Source: Amycolatopsis nivea (GTDB lineage: Bacteria; Actinomycetota; Actinomycetes; Mycobacteriales; Pseudonocardiaceae). From it: a stretch of 64,000 bases of DNA. Location of the stretch: NCBI RefSeq assembly GCF_004522235.1, contig NZ_SDLT01000022.1, positions 93,926 to 157,925 on the forward strand, read 5' to 3'. The notes under the pieces were generated by a model. That model searched no databases, was not told the DNA's origin, and saw nothing but the letters and a program-made list of their open reading frames with translations. Of the stretch, positions 15,556 through 25,418 are shown one piece after another. Each line of letters opens with the position of its first letter. Within the stretch, counting starts at the first letter, position 1. Both the position numbers and the translations under genes were made by a program.

Positions 15556-16965
15556 GTGACAGAGGCAGCAGACGGGAGGGGGCCGTCGGGCGGCGCCACC
15601 GTCACGGACGACGCGACAATGCGCCGGGCGGTCGGCGCGGCCGCGGTCGGCAACATCACCGAGTGGTTCGATTTCGGGGTCTACGGCTACCTCTCCACGA
15701 CCATCGAGGCACAGTTCTTCCCGCCCGGCAATCCCGCGCTGGCCCAGCTCGCGACGTTCGCGACCTTCGCGGTGGCGTTCCTGGTGCGTCCGCTCGGCGG
15801 CCTGTTCTTCGGCCCGCTCGGCGACAAGATCGGCCGGACCAAGGTGCTCGCGGTGACGGTCATCCTGATGGCGACCGGCACGTTCCTCATCGGACTGATC
15901 CCGTCGTACTCCTCGATCGGGCTGGCCGCGCCGATCCTGCTGGTGTGCGCGCGGGTCCTGCAGGGCTTCTCCACCGGCGGCGAGTACGCCGGCGCGATGA
16001 CGTTCATCGCCGAGTACAGCCCGGACCGCCGCCGCGGCTACTTCGGCAGCTTCCTGGAGTTCGGCACCTTCATCGGGTACGCGCTGGGCGCGACCGTCTC
16101 GTCGGTGCTGCCGCTGGTTTCGACGCCGGCCTTCATGGACACCTGGGGCTGGCGGATCCCGTTCATGGTGGCGCTTCCGCTCGGCATCGTCGGGGTCTAC
16201 CTGCGGACGAAGCTCGAGGAGACGCCCGCCTTCCAGCAGCTGCTCGACGAGTCGGGCAAGCGCGAGGACGCCGAAGCCAAGCACGTGGTCCGCACGATCT
16301 TCGCGAAGTACTGGCCGACGATGCTGCTGGCCGGCGGGCTCGTGGTGACCTGGAACGTCACCAACTACATGCTCACCAGCTACATGCCGACCTATCTGAA
16401 GGACGACCGCACGATGTCCGCGAACGGCGGGCAGGCGATCTCGGCGACCGCGGCGGAATGGCTGCAGATCGGCGTGCTGTGGCTGGGCGTGCTGCTCATC
16501 CCGCTGCTCGGCAGGCTCAGCGACAAGGTCGGCCGCAAGCCGATCCTGTGGGTCGGCGCGGGCGGGCTGATCGTGCTCGGCCTTCCGATGGTGCTGCTGC
16601 TCAAGAGCGGGTCGCTGATCTCGGTGCTGCTCGGCCTGGTCCTGATGGGACTGCTGCTGATCTGCTTCTCCTCGACCTGCCCGTCGACGCTGCCCGCGTT
16701 GTTCCCGACCGAGGTCCGCTACGGCGGGCTGTCGATCTCGTTCAACATCTTCGTGTCCGCGTTCGCCGGGACGGTGTCGCTGGTGATGAGCGCGCTGGTG
16801 CTGGCGACCGGGGATCTCAAGTGGCCCGGGTACTACCTGATGATCGCCGGCGTGGTCGGTGTGATCACGCTGCTGAAGCTGAAGGAGACCGCGAAGAAGC
16901 CGTTGCCGGGGTCTTCTCCGTCGTTGTCCGCTTCGGAGGACGCGGCGGCCAAGGCCGGCCAGTAA
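15556..16965 (+). CDS. MHS-family MFS transporter, ProP-like (proline/betaine or dicarboxylate symporter)
   Basis: 469 residues, 12 predicted membrane helices. The GNITEWFDFGVYGYLS start, GGLFFGPLGDKIGRTK between helices 2 and 3, the GEYAGAMTFIAEYSP helix and the LLGRLSDKVGRKP repeat are signatures of the metabolite:H+ symporter family. Closest types import proline/glycine betaine, but members also move citrate, ketoglutarate or shikimate, so the substrate is open. GTG at 15556 is preferred for its GGGAG site five bases upstream; an earlier in-frame start at 15505 has none. It is monocistronic and ends at a strong bidirectional terminator. Confidence 0.87.
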   Translation: MTEAADGRGPSGGATVTDDATMRRAVGAAAVGNITEWFDFGVYGYLSTTIEAQFFPPGNPALAQLATFATFAVAFLVRPLGGLFFGPLGDKIGRTKVLAVTVILMATGTFLIGLIPSYSSIGLAAPILLVCARVLQGFSTGGEYAGAMTFIAEYSPDRRRGYFGSFLEFGTFIGYALGATVSSVLPLVSTPAFMDTWGWRIPFMVALPLGIVGVYLRTKLEETPAFQQLLDESGKREDAEAKHVVRTIFAKYWPTMLLAGGLVVTWNVTNYMLTSYMPTYLKDDRTMSANGGQAISATAAEWLQIGVLWLGVLLIPLLGRLSDKVGRKPILWVGAGGLIVLGLPMVLLLKSGSLISVLLGLVLMGLLLICFSSTCPSTLPALFPTEVRYGGLSISFNIFVSAFAGTVSLVMSALVLATGDLKWPGYYLMIAGVVGVITLLKLKETAKKPLPGSSPSLSASEDAAAKAGQ

Positions 16966-16981
16966 CCGCCTGACGAGCTGA

Positions 16982-17013
16982 GAAGGGCCCCTCGCGTTCG
17001 AGGGGCCCTTCTT
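16982..17013. terminator. Bidirectional hairpin terminator
   Basis: A perfect 13-base stem (16982-16994 with 16999-17011) around a four-base loop sits between the convergent symporter and zinc-peptidase genes. The GAAGG/CCTTC ends give short A and T flanks on the two strands. Confidence 0.82.
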
Positions 17014-17047
17014 GGCGTTCAGGCCGCTTGCAGCTCGTCGTGGCGGG

Positions 17048-18421
17048 TCAGGCCACGTCGGAGGAGTTCGCCGTCCAGGTGTCGCACTGCTGGGTGCGGT
17101 TCTTCGTCGCGCCCTGGCGCCACCAGGCGATGGAGTGCTCGTCGGTGCCGTGGTCGCGAGGACCGTCGCCGTGGTCCCCGCGGTCCTCGGAGTCCCAGGC
17201 CTCGTTGTAGATGTTGCGGTCGATCGACCCGCCCGCGCTCGACGACGCACCGAGGAACATGCCGGAGAAGCACTGCGCCTGCAGTTCCAGACGGCGGGAC
17301 AGCTCCAGCCCGGCGGCGGAGTCGGCGCCCGCGTCGTACCGCTGTTCGCTCATCGCATCCTCGACGCCGGACAGGTTCTGCACGTGGTGCCCGTATTCGT
17401 GGGCCAGCACCGCGAGGTAGATGCCGGGATGCGCGCCGTACTGCTCGATCTGGAGCTTGTCCATCGGCATGTAGATGGTCTCGTTCGTCGGGCAGTAGTA
17501 GGCGGCGAAATTGTCGCCGGACGAAGTGCACGGGCTTTGCATCTGGCCGGACTGCGCGACCACCAGGTTCGGGCCCTCGAACGGAAGGCCCGCGTCGCCG
17601 AGCACCGGCGCCCACACCGTGTTCAGGCAGCGGATGCCGGACTGGAAGAACCGTTCCGCGCCTGCCCGGTCCGAACCCCAGCGGCTGAGCGTGCACGCCA
17701 CGTTCTGCAATCCGGCGTCGGCGCTGGCGAACAGCGGGTTCCGCGCGGTCTCCTTCACCGGTTGCGGGCCGCGGGGCGCCGGCGGGGCCTCGGACGCCGG
17801 TTCCGAGTCGCTGGTGGTTCCGCGGGTTTCCCTGGTTGTCGAGGCGGTCGTGGCCGAAGTGCTGCTTTCGGTGGTGTACCGGGTGGGCGACGTTTCCCTG
17901 GAGATCGGGGAATACGTCGGCGGCGGGGTGCTCGCCGCGTCGACGCGCTTGTCTTTGTGCACGGCCGCACCGAGCGCTGCCAGTCCCCCGACGACCAGCA
18001 CGATCGCGCCGAGCACCGAGACCAGCACGATCACCCCGGTGTGCGATTTCTTCGGCGGTCGCTCGGCGCGATAGCCGTCGAGCCGGGCGCCCGCACCGAA
18101 TGCCGGCGCGGGCACGCCAGGGGACGCGGCGAATGGTCCCGGCGCCGGAGCGACCTGCGGCGGCGGCAACGGCGCGGCAGGCGGCGGCAACGGAACTGCC
18201 GGTCCGGCAGCGGGAAACGGCGGTCCGGGAGGGAACTGCGGTGCCGGCGGAACCGGCGGCCCGCCCGGAAACTGCTGTCCCGGCGGCATCCCCGGTCCCG
18301 CCGTTCCGCCGCCTGGCATCCCGGCGCCCGGCGGCATCCCGGGCGGCAGCGGCCGCGGCGGCGGGAGCGGGGCGGCTCCCGGCGGCACCGGATAAGGACC
18401 GCCTTGCGGTGGCCAGGTCAT
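17048..18421 (-). CDS. Membrane-anchored neutral zinc metallopeptidase, YpfJ family
   Basis: 457 residues. A long Pro/Gly-rich cytoplasmic region (1-110) leads to one transmembrane helix (128-152), a Ser/Thr linker and an extracellular peptidase domain (about 225-457). HEYGHH at 341-346 supplies the zinc histidines and catalytic Glu342, with conserved ADSAAGLELSRRLELQAQCFSGMF downstream as in the YpfJ/Zn-peptidase family. The ATG start keeps the Pro-rich head; a different frame over the same DNA is a shadow. Substrates of this family are unknown. The gene is divergent from the DUF2207 gene, 91 bases away. Confidence 0.9.
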   Translation of the reverse strand: MTWPPQGGPYPVPPGAAPLPPPRPLPPGMPPGAGMPGGGTAGPGMPPGQQFPGGPPVPPAPQFPPGPPFPAAGPAVPLPPPAAPLPPPQVAPAPGPFAASPGVPAPAFGAGARLDGYRAERPPKKSHTGVIVLVSVLGAIVLVVGGLAALGAAVHKDKRVDAASTPPPTYSPISRETSPTRYTTESSTSATTASTTRETRGTTSDSEPASEAPPAPRGPQPVKETARNPLFASADAGLQNVACTLSRWGSDRAGAERFFQSGIRCLNTVWAPVLGDAGLPFEGPNLVVAQSGQMQSPCTSSGDNFAAYYCPTNETIYMPMDKLQIEQYGAHPGIYLAVLAHEYGHHVQNLSGVEDAMSEQRYDAGADSAAGLELSRRLELQAQCFSGMFLGASSSAGGSIDRNIYNEAWDSEDRGDHGDGPRDHGTDEHSIAWWRQGATKNRTQQCDTWTANSSDVA

Positions 18422-18512
18422 CGTTCCCCCTGCGATTGCGTGATTCGCGTAATCCGGCTTTTTTCACTGCCGGGGCACCCAGCCTAGCCGGTGTGCTCTA
18501 GGCTCTGCTGCC

Positions 18513-20171
18513 GTGGCGAGGAAATGGGTTTCCGCGGCGGCGATCGCGGCATTGGCGGTGCTATCCAGCGCGAGTCCGGCGGCGGCCTTCTCCGGAACCG
18601 GGCGGCATTCCGAGAATGCGCAAGCGTCCCCCGAAGCGACTGCGGAAATCGCACTTAAACTGTTGCGCGACGGCGGCTTCCAGGTCACCGAGAAGGTGAC
18701 TGTCCCCGGCGGACAGCGGCTGGTGTCCACCTTGCCGTTGCGGCTGCCCGCCGACGACGGGCAGGACCTCCGCTACACGGTGCGGGACGCGAAGGCCACC
18801 GGCGGCGGCGCCGTCGCGCAGGCCGACGACCAGTTGACGCTCACCTTCGGCGCGGGCGAATCCACCGTCGTCTACACCCTCGCCGGCGCCCTCGCCGACC
18901 AGGGCGGCGGCCAGCAGGTGCGCGCGCTCGTCGCGGGCGGCTTCGACCAGCCGGTGAAGGAAATCAAGGCGTCCTTCCTCGCCCCGGCCCGGCAGATGGC
19001 GCCGGTGACCTGTTCGATCGGCGCGAACCAGCCGTGCACGCTGTCCGAGGTCGACCACACCGGCGTGCTGCGGCTGCAGCAGAACGATTTGCCGCCGGGC
19101 GCGCGGATGGAACTGTCAGTCGGACTGCCGCCGGGCACCGCACCGGCGAATGCCGATTTCGTGCCGGCCAGCGCATTGGCAGCGGCATTCTCGCTCACCT
19201 TACCGTCCGTCATCGGCTTCGCCGCGGTTGCCGTTTTGCTGATTGCCGCCGCGCTATTCGTATGGCGGCGCCGAAAGCAAGACGAACTCGCGACCAGCAC
19301 CGGCGATACCACAATCGAAGTTCTGTTGCGGGAAAACGGCCGAACTTGGTTCGCTTCTCCGGACGGGGTGCTTCCCGGGCAGATCGGCACCGTGATGGAC
19401 GAGTCGGTGGACCCGGTGGACATCGCGGCCACCGTCGTCGATCTGGCGGTGCGGAATTACCTGTGGCTGGCCGAGCTTCCCGGTCCGGACTGGCAGATCT
19501 CCCGGCGGAACCCGCCGGACGAGCACCTGCGCGATTTCGAGCGGGTGGTCTACGAAACGCTGCTGCCGGAAGGAACCGACACCGTCCTGCTGTCCCGGCT
19601 GAACGAACTCGACTCGGCGCCGATCCAGGACTCCATGTACCGGGACGTCGTTGCCAGCCAATGGTTCTCACGTCGTCCGGACACCTCGCGCGGGGTGCTG
19701 GCGCTGCCCGGCATCCTGCTGTTCGTGCTCGGCTTGGTCGCGACGGCGGTGCTTTCGTTCACCGTCGGGCACGCGCTGCTGGGCGTCGCGGTCGCGCTCG
19801 CCGGCCTGGGGCTCGCCGCGGCTCGCGCGCTGCTGCCGTCCCGCACCGCCCGCGGCCGCGCGGTCGCCGGCCAGATCCGCGGGCTGTTGCGCTACCTGCA
19901 CCGGGTGCGCGCGGAAGACATCGAACGCCCGGCGGACCGCGAGATGGTGTTCTCCCGTTCTCTGCCGTACGCGGTGGTGCTCGGCGACACCGAACGCTGG
20001 CTCGGCGCGTTCGCCGACTTGGACCCGGACGCCGACGGCCAAGCCGGCCTCTCCTGGTACGGCGGCGTCGAACAGGATGACGACCTGCGTCGCTTCGGCC
20101 CTCGGCTGCTGGCCTTCCTGGCCGCGCTCAACCACGCGCTGACGAAGGAACCGTCGAAAACCGGGTCGTAG
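18513..20171 (+). CDS. DUF2207 membrane protein
   Basis: 552 residues. Signal peptide 1-25 (AVLSSASPAAAFS), an extracytoplasmic beta-rich domain (35-215), a transmembrane helix near 228-250 with a WRRRK stop-transfer, a cytoplasmic part with VDIAATVVDLAVRNYLWL, a helix pair near 400-440, and a C-terminal region ending in FADLDPDADGQAGLSWYGG. This order is the DUF2207 family layout of predicted membrane proteins. GTG at 18513 is used. No enzymatic motif is known. It is convergent with tsaE, 21 bases apart. Confidence 0.82.
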   Translation: MARKWVSAAAIAALAVLSSASPAAAFSGTGRHSENAQASPEATAEIALKLLRDGGFQVTEKVTVPGGQRLVSTLPLRLPADDGQDLRYTVRDAKATGGGAVAQADDQLTLTFGAGESTVVYTLAGALADQGGGQQVRALVAGGFDQPVKEIKASFLAPARQMAPVTCSIGANQPCTLSEVDHTGVLRLQQNDLPPGARMELSVGLPPGTAPANADFVPASALAAAFSLTLPSVIGFAAVAVLLIAAALFVWRRRKQDELATSTGDTTIEVLLRENGRTWFASPDGVLPGQIGTVMDESVDPVDIAATVVDLAVRNYLWLAELPGPDWQISRRNPPDEHLRDFERVVYETLLPEGTDTVLLSRLNELDSAPIQDSMYRDVVASQWFSRRPDTSRGVLALPGILLFVLGLVATAVLSFTVGHALLGVAVALAGLGLAAARALLPSRTARGRAVAGQIRGLLRYLHRVRAEDIERPADREMVFSRSLPYAVVLGDTERWLGAFADLDPDADGQAGLSWYGGVEQDDDLRRFGPRLLAFLAALNHALTKEPSKTGS

Positions 20172-20192
20172 CGGAGTGCCGGACGGCAAGCG

Positions 20193-20660
20193 CTAGGCGG
20201 CTTGCAGCTCGTCGACCCGGGTGGTCCAGGAGCCGTGCGGTTCCAGCACGACGGTCCGGGTGTCGTCGTCGTGCCGGGTCAGGCGGACGACCAGGTGGTC
20301 CTCCGACAGCCGCTCCGCGCTGCCCTCGCCCCATTCGACGACCACGGCGGACGATTCCAGGTCGGTGTCCAGATCGAGGTCGTCCAATTGGGACAGATCG
20401 CCGCCGAGCCGGTACGCGTCCACGTGGATCAGCGGCACCCCGGCCGCCCCGGCGGCGTGCACCCGCGCCAGCACGAAGGTCGGCGAGCTGACCCGTCCAC
20501 CGACCCCGAGACCGTCCGCGATCCCTCGGGTCAGCGTCGTTTTCCCGGCCCCGAGCGGACCGTCCAGCAGCACCACGTCGCCCGCGCGCAGGGCCGCGCC
20601 CAGCGTCCGCCCGAAGGCCATCGTGTCCTCGGGGGTTTCCAGAATCACTTTGTCCACCAC
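20193..20660 (-). CDS. tsaE: tRNA threonylcarbamoyladenosine biosynthesis ATPase TsaE
   Basis: 155 residues. P-loop GPLGAGKTT at 34-42, SSPTFVL switch region, HVDAYRL and VVVEWGEG (the TsaE W-G-E motif) identify the ATPase that resets the TsaB-TsaD complex in t6A synthesis. Start is uncertain: GTG at 20660 or 20657 overlaps the hydrolase end, and GTG at 20648 forms a GTGA overlap with the hydrolase stop. It is the last gene of alr-hydrolase-tsaE. In mycobacteria tsaE directly precedes tsaB; here 13 kb separates them. Confidence 0.93.
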   Translation of the reverse strand: MVDKVILETPEDTMAFGRTLGAALRAGDVVLLDGPLGAGKTTLTRGIADGLGVGGRVSSPTFVLARVHAAGAAGVPLIHVDAYRLGGDLSQLDDLDLDTDLESSAVVVEWGEGSAERLSEDHLVVRLTRHDDDTRTVVLEPHGSWTTRVDELQAA

Positions 20661-21733
20661 CAGTTTCGCCGGTTCGGCGCGGCGCTGCCACCACAGCGCT
20701 GCAGCAGGTCGATGAGATGGCTGTTCACGAGCTCGGGCTGTTCGAGCTGCACCATGTGCCCGGCTCCGCGCACGCGCACCAGCTCGGCGTCCGGCAGCTC
20801 GGCGGCGATGCGCTCGGCGTGCGCGAACGGCGTGAAGCGGTCCGAATCGCCGCCGATGACCAGCACTTGCGCGTGGTTCAGCCCGGCCAGCACCGCGTAG
20901 CGGTTGTGGCTGCCGAGGGTGTCCACGAAGTTGATCAGACCGCGCACCGGCGTCACCGCGAGCATTTCGAGCATGAAGTCGACCAGGCGCGGCGAGACGT
21001 CGCGGCTGCCGAACGCGAGGCGGCGCACTGCCTGCCGGGTCAGCTGACCGCCCGCCGCGCGAACGAACTCCACCAACCCGGGTTGCCATCCAGCCAGCTC
21101 GCCGACGCCGCGCGTAAGCGGGTTGTACTTGGACAGCAACGGCCTCGGCAACCCGCGCGCGCCGACTTCGCCCGCCGCGGTCGCGATGAAGGCGACGCCG
21201 CATACGCGGTCCTCGAAGAGGTCTGGCCGTTGCGCCGCCAGCTCCATGATCACCATGCCGCCCATGGAATGTCCCATGAGGACGATCGGCCCTTCGGGCA
21301 CCATCGCGCGCAGCACGCTGTCGAGGTCGTGCGCGAGCTGTTCGATCGTCGAGGTCTCCGTGGACGCTTCACCGGACAGACCGTGACCGCGATGGTCGAA
21401 GTAGACCTGCCGTACGCGCGGCAGCCGCAGCGAGGCGACGTCGCGGCGTTGGAAGTGCCACGAGCGCCGCGAAAGCGCGAAGCCGTGTACGCCGACGAGA
21501 GTCAGCTCCGGCTGCTCGCCGTCCTCAGGATCGATCTCCTCGACCGACAGCGGCGTACCGTCTTCAGCCGCGACAGTGGACGTCCGGTCCGGCTTCAACT
21601 CGCCTAGCGGCTCGTCGGCGAACGGGTCCTCGGTCGGTTTGCGTTGCTGCGACGCGACAACTGCCGCTGCCGCACCCGTCACTACCGCTCCGACTCCGCC
21701 GACGATCGCCCACAGTCGCGCCGAAGGAGTCAC
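20645..21733 (-). CDS. Alpha/beta hydrolase with N-terminal membrane anchor
   Basis: 362 residues. A hydrophobic segment (about 6-27) precedes the alpha/beta hydrolase domain. The nucleophile elbow GHSMGG, the acid loop GGDSDRF and the histidine in GAGHMVQL give a complete catalytic triad, and VHGFALS provides the oxyanion site. GTG at 21733 shares GTGA with the alr stop, so it is translationally coupled between alr and tsaE. A hydrolase in this position recurs in actinomycetes as best I recall; its substrate is unknown. Confidence 0.86.
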   Translation of the reverse strand: MTPSARLWAIVGGVGAVVTGAAAAVVASQQRKPTEDPFADEPLGELKPDRTSTVAAEDGTPLSVEEIDPEDGEQPELTLVGVHGFALSRRSWHFQRRDVASLRLPRVRQVYFDHRGHGLSGEASTETSTIEQLAHDLDSVLRAMVPEGPIVLMGHSMGGMVIMELAAQRPDLFEDRVCGVAFIATAAGEVGARGLPRPLLSKYNPLTRGVGELAGWQPGLVEFVRAAGGQLTRQAVRRLAFGSRDVSPRLVDFMLEMLAVTPVRGLINFVDTLGSHNRYAVLAGLNHAQVLVIGGDSDRFTPFAHAERIAAELPDAELVRVRGAGHMVQLEQPELVNSHLIDLLQRCGGSAAPNRRNWWWTK

Positions 21734-22851
21734 GCCCGCTCCCCCACGTACCGGCGGTGTACGCGTGGCCGGTACATCGAGGTGACGATTTCGTAGTCGA
21801 TGGTGCCGATCTTGTCCGCCCATTCGCGCGCGGTCGGCTCTCCCGAACGGCCCGGTCCGAACAGCACGACCTCGTCGCCCACAGCGGGCACGTCCTCGTT
21901 GCCGACGTTGACCACGAGCTGGTCCATGCAGACCCGCCCGACGACCGGCCGTCGCTTCCCGCCGAGCCAGACGTCCATCCGGCCGGACAGCGTGCGCGGC
22001 ACCCCGTCGGCGTATCCGGCGGGCACGAGCGCGAGCGTGGTGTCCTCGTGCGCGGTCCAGGTGTGTCCGTAGGAGACGGATTCGCCTGCCGCCAGCGGCT
22101 TGGTGAGCACCACGGTCGACCGGAAGGTCATCACCGGACGCAGGTCGTCGTCGGTGGGCACCGGGTTGAGGCCGTACATCGCGATGCCCGGGCGGACCAT
22201 TTCGAAGTGCAGGTCCGGCCTCGTGAGCGTGGCGGCGGAGTTCGCCAGGTGCCGGATCGGGTCAAGACCGGCGGCGCGGGCCGCGTCGTAAGCCTCGGCG
22301 AACAGCTTCGCCTGGGCGTCGATCGACGCGTGCCCCAGCTCGTCAGCGCAGGCCAGATGCGACCAGATGGCCACGACCTCGACGCCGCGCGCCTTGGCCG
22401 CGGCTTCGACCAGCTCAGGCCAGGCAGCGGGCGGGCAGCCGTTGCGGCTCAGCCCGGTGTCGATCTTGAGGTGCACGCGGGCGCGCTTCCCGGCCCGCTC
22501 CGCGGCGGCGTCGACCCTGGCCAGCTCGCCGAGGGAGCTGACGCCGAGGTCGATGTCCGCCTCGATGCCGGGCGTGAAATCCAGCTCCGGCACGTCCAGC
22601 CAGCTGAACAGCCGCACGGACAGACCCGCGGCGCGCAGGTCGAGGGCTTCGCGCAGCGAGCAGGTGCCGAGCCAGCTCGCCCCGGCCTCGACCGCGGCGC
22701 GGCCGACGGGGACCGCGCCGTGGCCGTACCCGTCGGCCTTGACCACGCACATCACGGCCGCGCCGGGGGCCCGGGCGGCCAGCAAGGAAACGTTGTGGCG
22801 CACTGCGCCGAGATCGACCACGGTCTCGGCGTGCGGAGAACTGGCAGTCAT
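21730..22851 (-). CDS. alr: Alanine racemase
   Basis: 373 residues, full length. PLP lysine is Lys38 in VVKADGYGHG; the second catalytic tyrosine lies in VSYGHTWTA; RVCMDQ near the C-terminal domain is conserved. It makes D-alanine for peptidoglycan in the cytosol. It heads the alr-hydrolase-tsaE unit. An 11-base perfect inverted repeat straddles its ATG (22839-22865), which could fold at the start codon or bind a regulator. Confidence 0.97.
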   Translation of the reverse strand: MTASSPHAETVVDLGAVRHNVSLLAARAPGAAVMCVVKADGYGHGAVPVGRAAVEAGASWLGTCSLREALDLRAAGLSVRLFSWLDVPELDFTPGIEADIDLGVSSLGELARVDAAAERAGKRARVHLKIDTGLSRNGCPPAAWPELVEAAAKARGVEVVAIWSHLACADELGHASIDAQAKLFAEAYDAARAAGLDPIRHLANSAATLTRPDLHFEMVRPGIAMYGLNPVPTDDDLRPVMTFRSTVVLTKPLAAGESVSYGHTWTAHEDTTLALVPAGYADGVPRTLSGRMDVWLGGKRRPVVGRVCMDQLVVNVGNEDVPAVGDEVVLFGPGRSGEPTAREWADKIGTIDYEIVTSMYRPRVHRRYVGERA

Positions 22852-22865
22852 AACGACTGCCAGTT
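22839..22865. promoter_or_regulatory. Inverted repeat over the alr start codon
   Basis: AACTGGCAGTC (22839-22849) and its exact complement (22855-22865) are separated by five bases that include part of the alr ATG. No U-run follows, so it is not a terminator. An RNA hairpin here would hide the start codon, and a DNA-binding dimer would block transcription; both are inferences. Confidence 0.5.
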
Positions 22866-22880
22866 TCCCACGCTATCGGC

Positions 22881-23981
<1,101 letters not shown>

Positions 23982-23984
23982 CGG

Positions 23985-25418
23985 TCAGTCCTCTCCCAAT
24001 TTCGCGGAAACCCCGTGCGCGGCCTCGCGCGCCTCGAGGTGGCGTTGCTGGATCTCGATGCCCGCGGCGCGCAGCGCCCCGGTCGGCTCGCCCAGTTCGA
24101 GCCGGTTTTCAGTTCCGTGCCAGGTCGGCGGCTCAGCGGTGCCCGCGAGCGCCCAGGCGGCCTGCCGCGCGGCGCCGAGCGCGACGTACTCGCCGACCTC
24201 GGGGATCACGACGGGCAGCCCGAGCACGATCGGCGCGATCGCCCGCACCGCGGCGGACTGCGCGCCGCCGCCGATGAGCAGCACGCGCTTCACGGCCATG
24301 CCCTGCGCGCGCACCGCGTCGAGCCCGGCGGCCAACCCGCAGACCATGCCCTCGACGGTCGCCCGCGCGACGTTCTCCGGCGTCATGTTCGCCCTGGTCA
24401 GACCGTGCAGCGAACCGGTCGCGCCGGGCAGGTTCGGGGTGCGCTCGCCGTCGAGGTACGGCAGCAGCGTGAGCCCGCCCGCACCCGGTTCGGCGGACAG
24501 CGCGAGCCGGTCGAATTCGGCCAGGTCGACGCCGAGCATCGCCGCGCCCGCGGTGAGCACGCGCGCGGCGTTGAGGGCGGCGGTCAGCGGGAGGAACCGG
24601 CCGGTGGCGTCGGCGAATCCGGCTACCAGGCCGCTCGCGTCCGCCGCGCCGGTCTCGGTGACGCCGAAAACCGTGCCGCTGGTGCCGATCGAGATCACCG
24701 CGTCGCCCGGGGCCAGTTCGAGCGCGAGGGCGGCGGCCATGTTGTCGCCGGTGCCCGCGGAGACGAGCATGCCGTCGCCGGTGTGCCCGGCGACGTCGGA
24801 CGGGCCGAGCACCGTCGGCAGATCGGGGGTGCGGCCGCCGAACGCGTGCGCGAGGACGTCGTGCCGGTAAGTGTTGTCCGTCGGCGAGAAATACCCGGTG
24901 CCGGAGGCGTCGCCGCGATCGGTGACCGCGGTTTCCGGGCGGCCGAGCAGCCGCCAGGTCAGCCAGTCGTGCGGCAGCAGAACGCGCGCGACGCGATCGG
25001 CATTCTCCGGTTCGTGCTCGGCGAGCCAGCGGAGCTTGGTGACGGTGAAGCTCGCGACCGGCACCAGCCCGACCGACTTCGCCCAGACACCGGGTCCGCC
25101 CAGTTCGTCGGTGAGGTCTTTGGCCGCCTGCGCGGAGCGGGTGTCGTTCCACAGCAACGCCGGCCGGACGACCTCCCCGGCCTCGTCGAGCGTGACCATG
25201 CCGTGCTGCTGCCCGCCGACGCCGATCGCCTTGACCCCGTCGAGCACGTCGCGAGTGGCGTCCGCAAACGCTTGCGCCCACGCTGCGGGGTCGACCTCGG
25301 TGCCGTCCGGATGCGGTGCGCGGCCCGTGCGCACGACCTCGCCGGTGCGTGCGTCGCAGACCACGACCTTGGTCGACTGGGTCGACGAATCGACCCCGGC
25401 CACCAGCTCAGCTGTCAT
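23985..25418 (-). CDS. xylB: Xylulokinase
   Basis: 477 residues of the FGGY kinase family. GVDSSTQSTKVVV is the first phosphate loop, GGQQHGMV the sugar-contact strand, WNDTR, SAGTGDNMAAAL with the presumed catalytic Asp, and GGGAQSAAVR the C-terminal ATP loop. It should phosphorylate D-xylulose for the pentose phosphate pathway; other pentuloses or polyol-derived ketoses are possible. Its start lies 11 bases inside the end of the DeoR-type regulator gene, implying regulation by that repressor. Xylose isomerase is not in the window. Confidence 0.92.
   Translation of the reverse strand: MTAELVAGVDSSTQSTKVVVCDARTGEVVRTGRAPHPDGTEVDPAAWAQAFADATRDVLDGVKAIGVGGQQHGMVTLDEAGEVVRPALLWNDTRSAQAAKDLTDELGGPGVWAKSVGLVPVASFTVTKLRWLAEHEPENADRVARVLLPHDWLTWRLLGRPETAVTDRGDASGTGYFSPTDNTYRHDVLAHAFGGRTPDLPTVLGPSDVAGHTGDGMLVSAGTGDNMAAALALELAPGDAVISIGTSGTVFGVTETGAADASGLVAGFADATGRFLPLTAALNAARVLTAGAAMLGVDLAEFDRLALSAEPGAGGLTLLPYLDGERTPNLPGATGSLHGLTRANMTPENVARATVEGMVCGLAAGLDAVRAQGMAVKRVLLIGGGAQSAAVRAIAPIVLGLPVVIPEVGEYVALGAARQAAWALAGTAEPPTWHGTENRLELGEPTGALRAAGIEIQQRHLEAREAAHGVSAKLGED

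Noticed and set aside
17019..18467. Alternative minus-strand frame over the zinc peptidase
   Set aside because: Lacks HEYGHH and any domain; it is an Arg/Ala-rich shadow.
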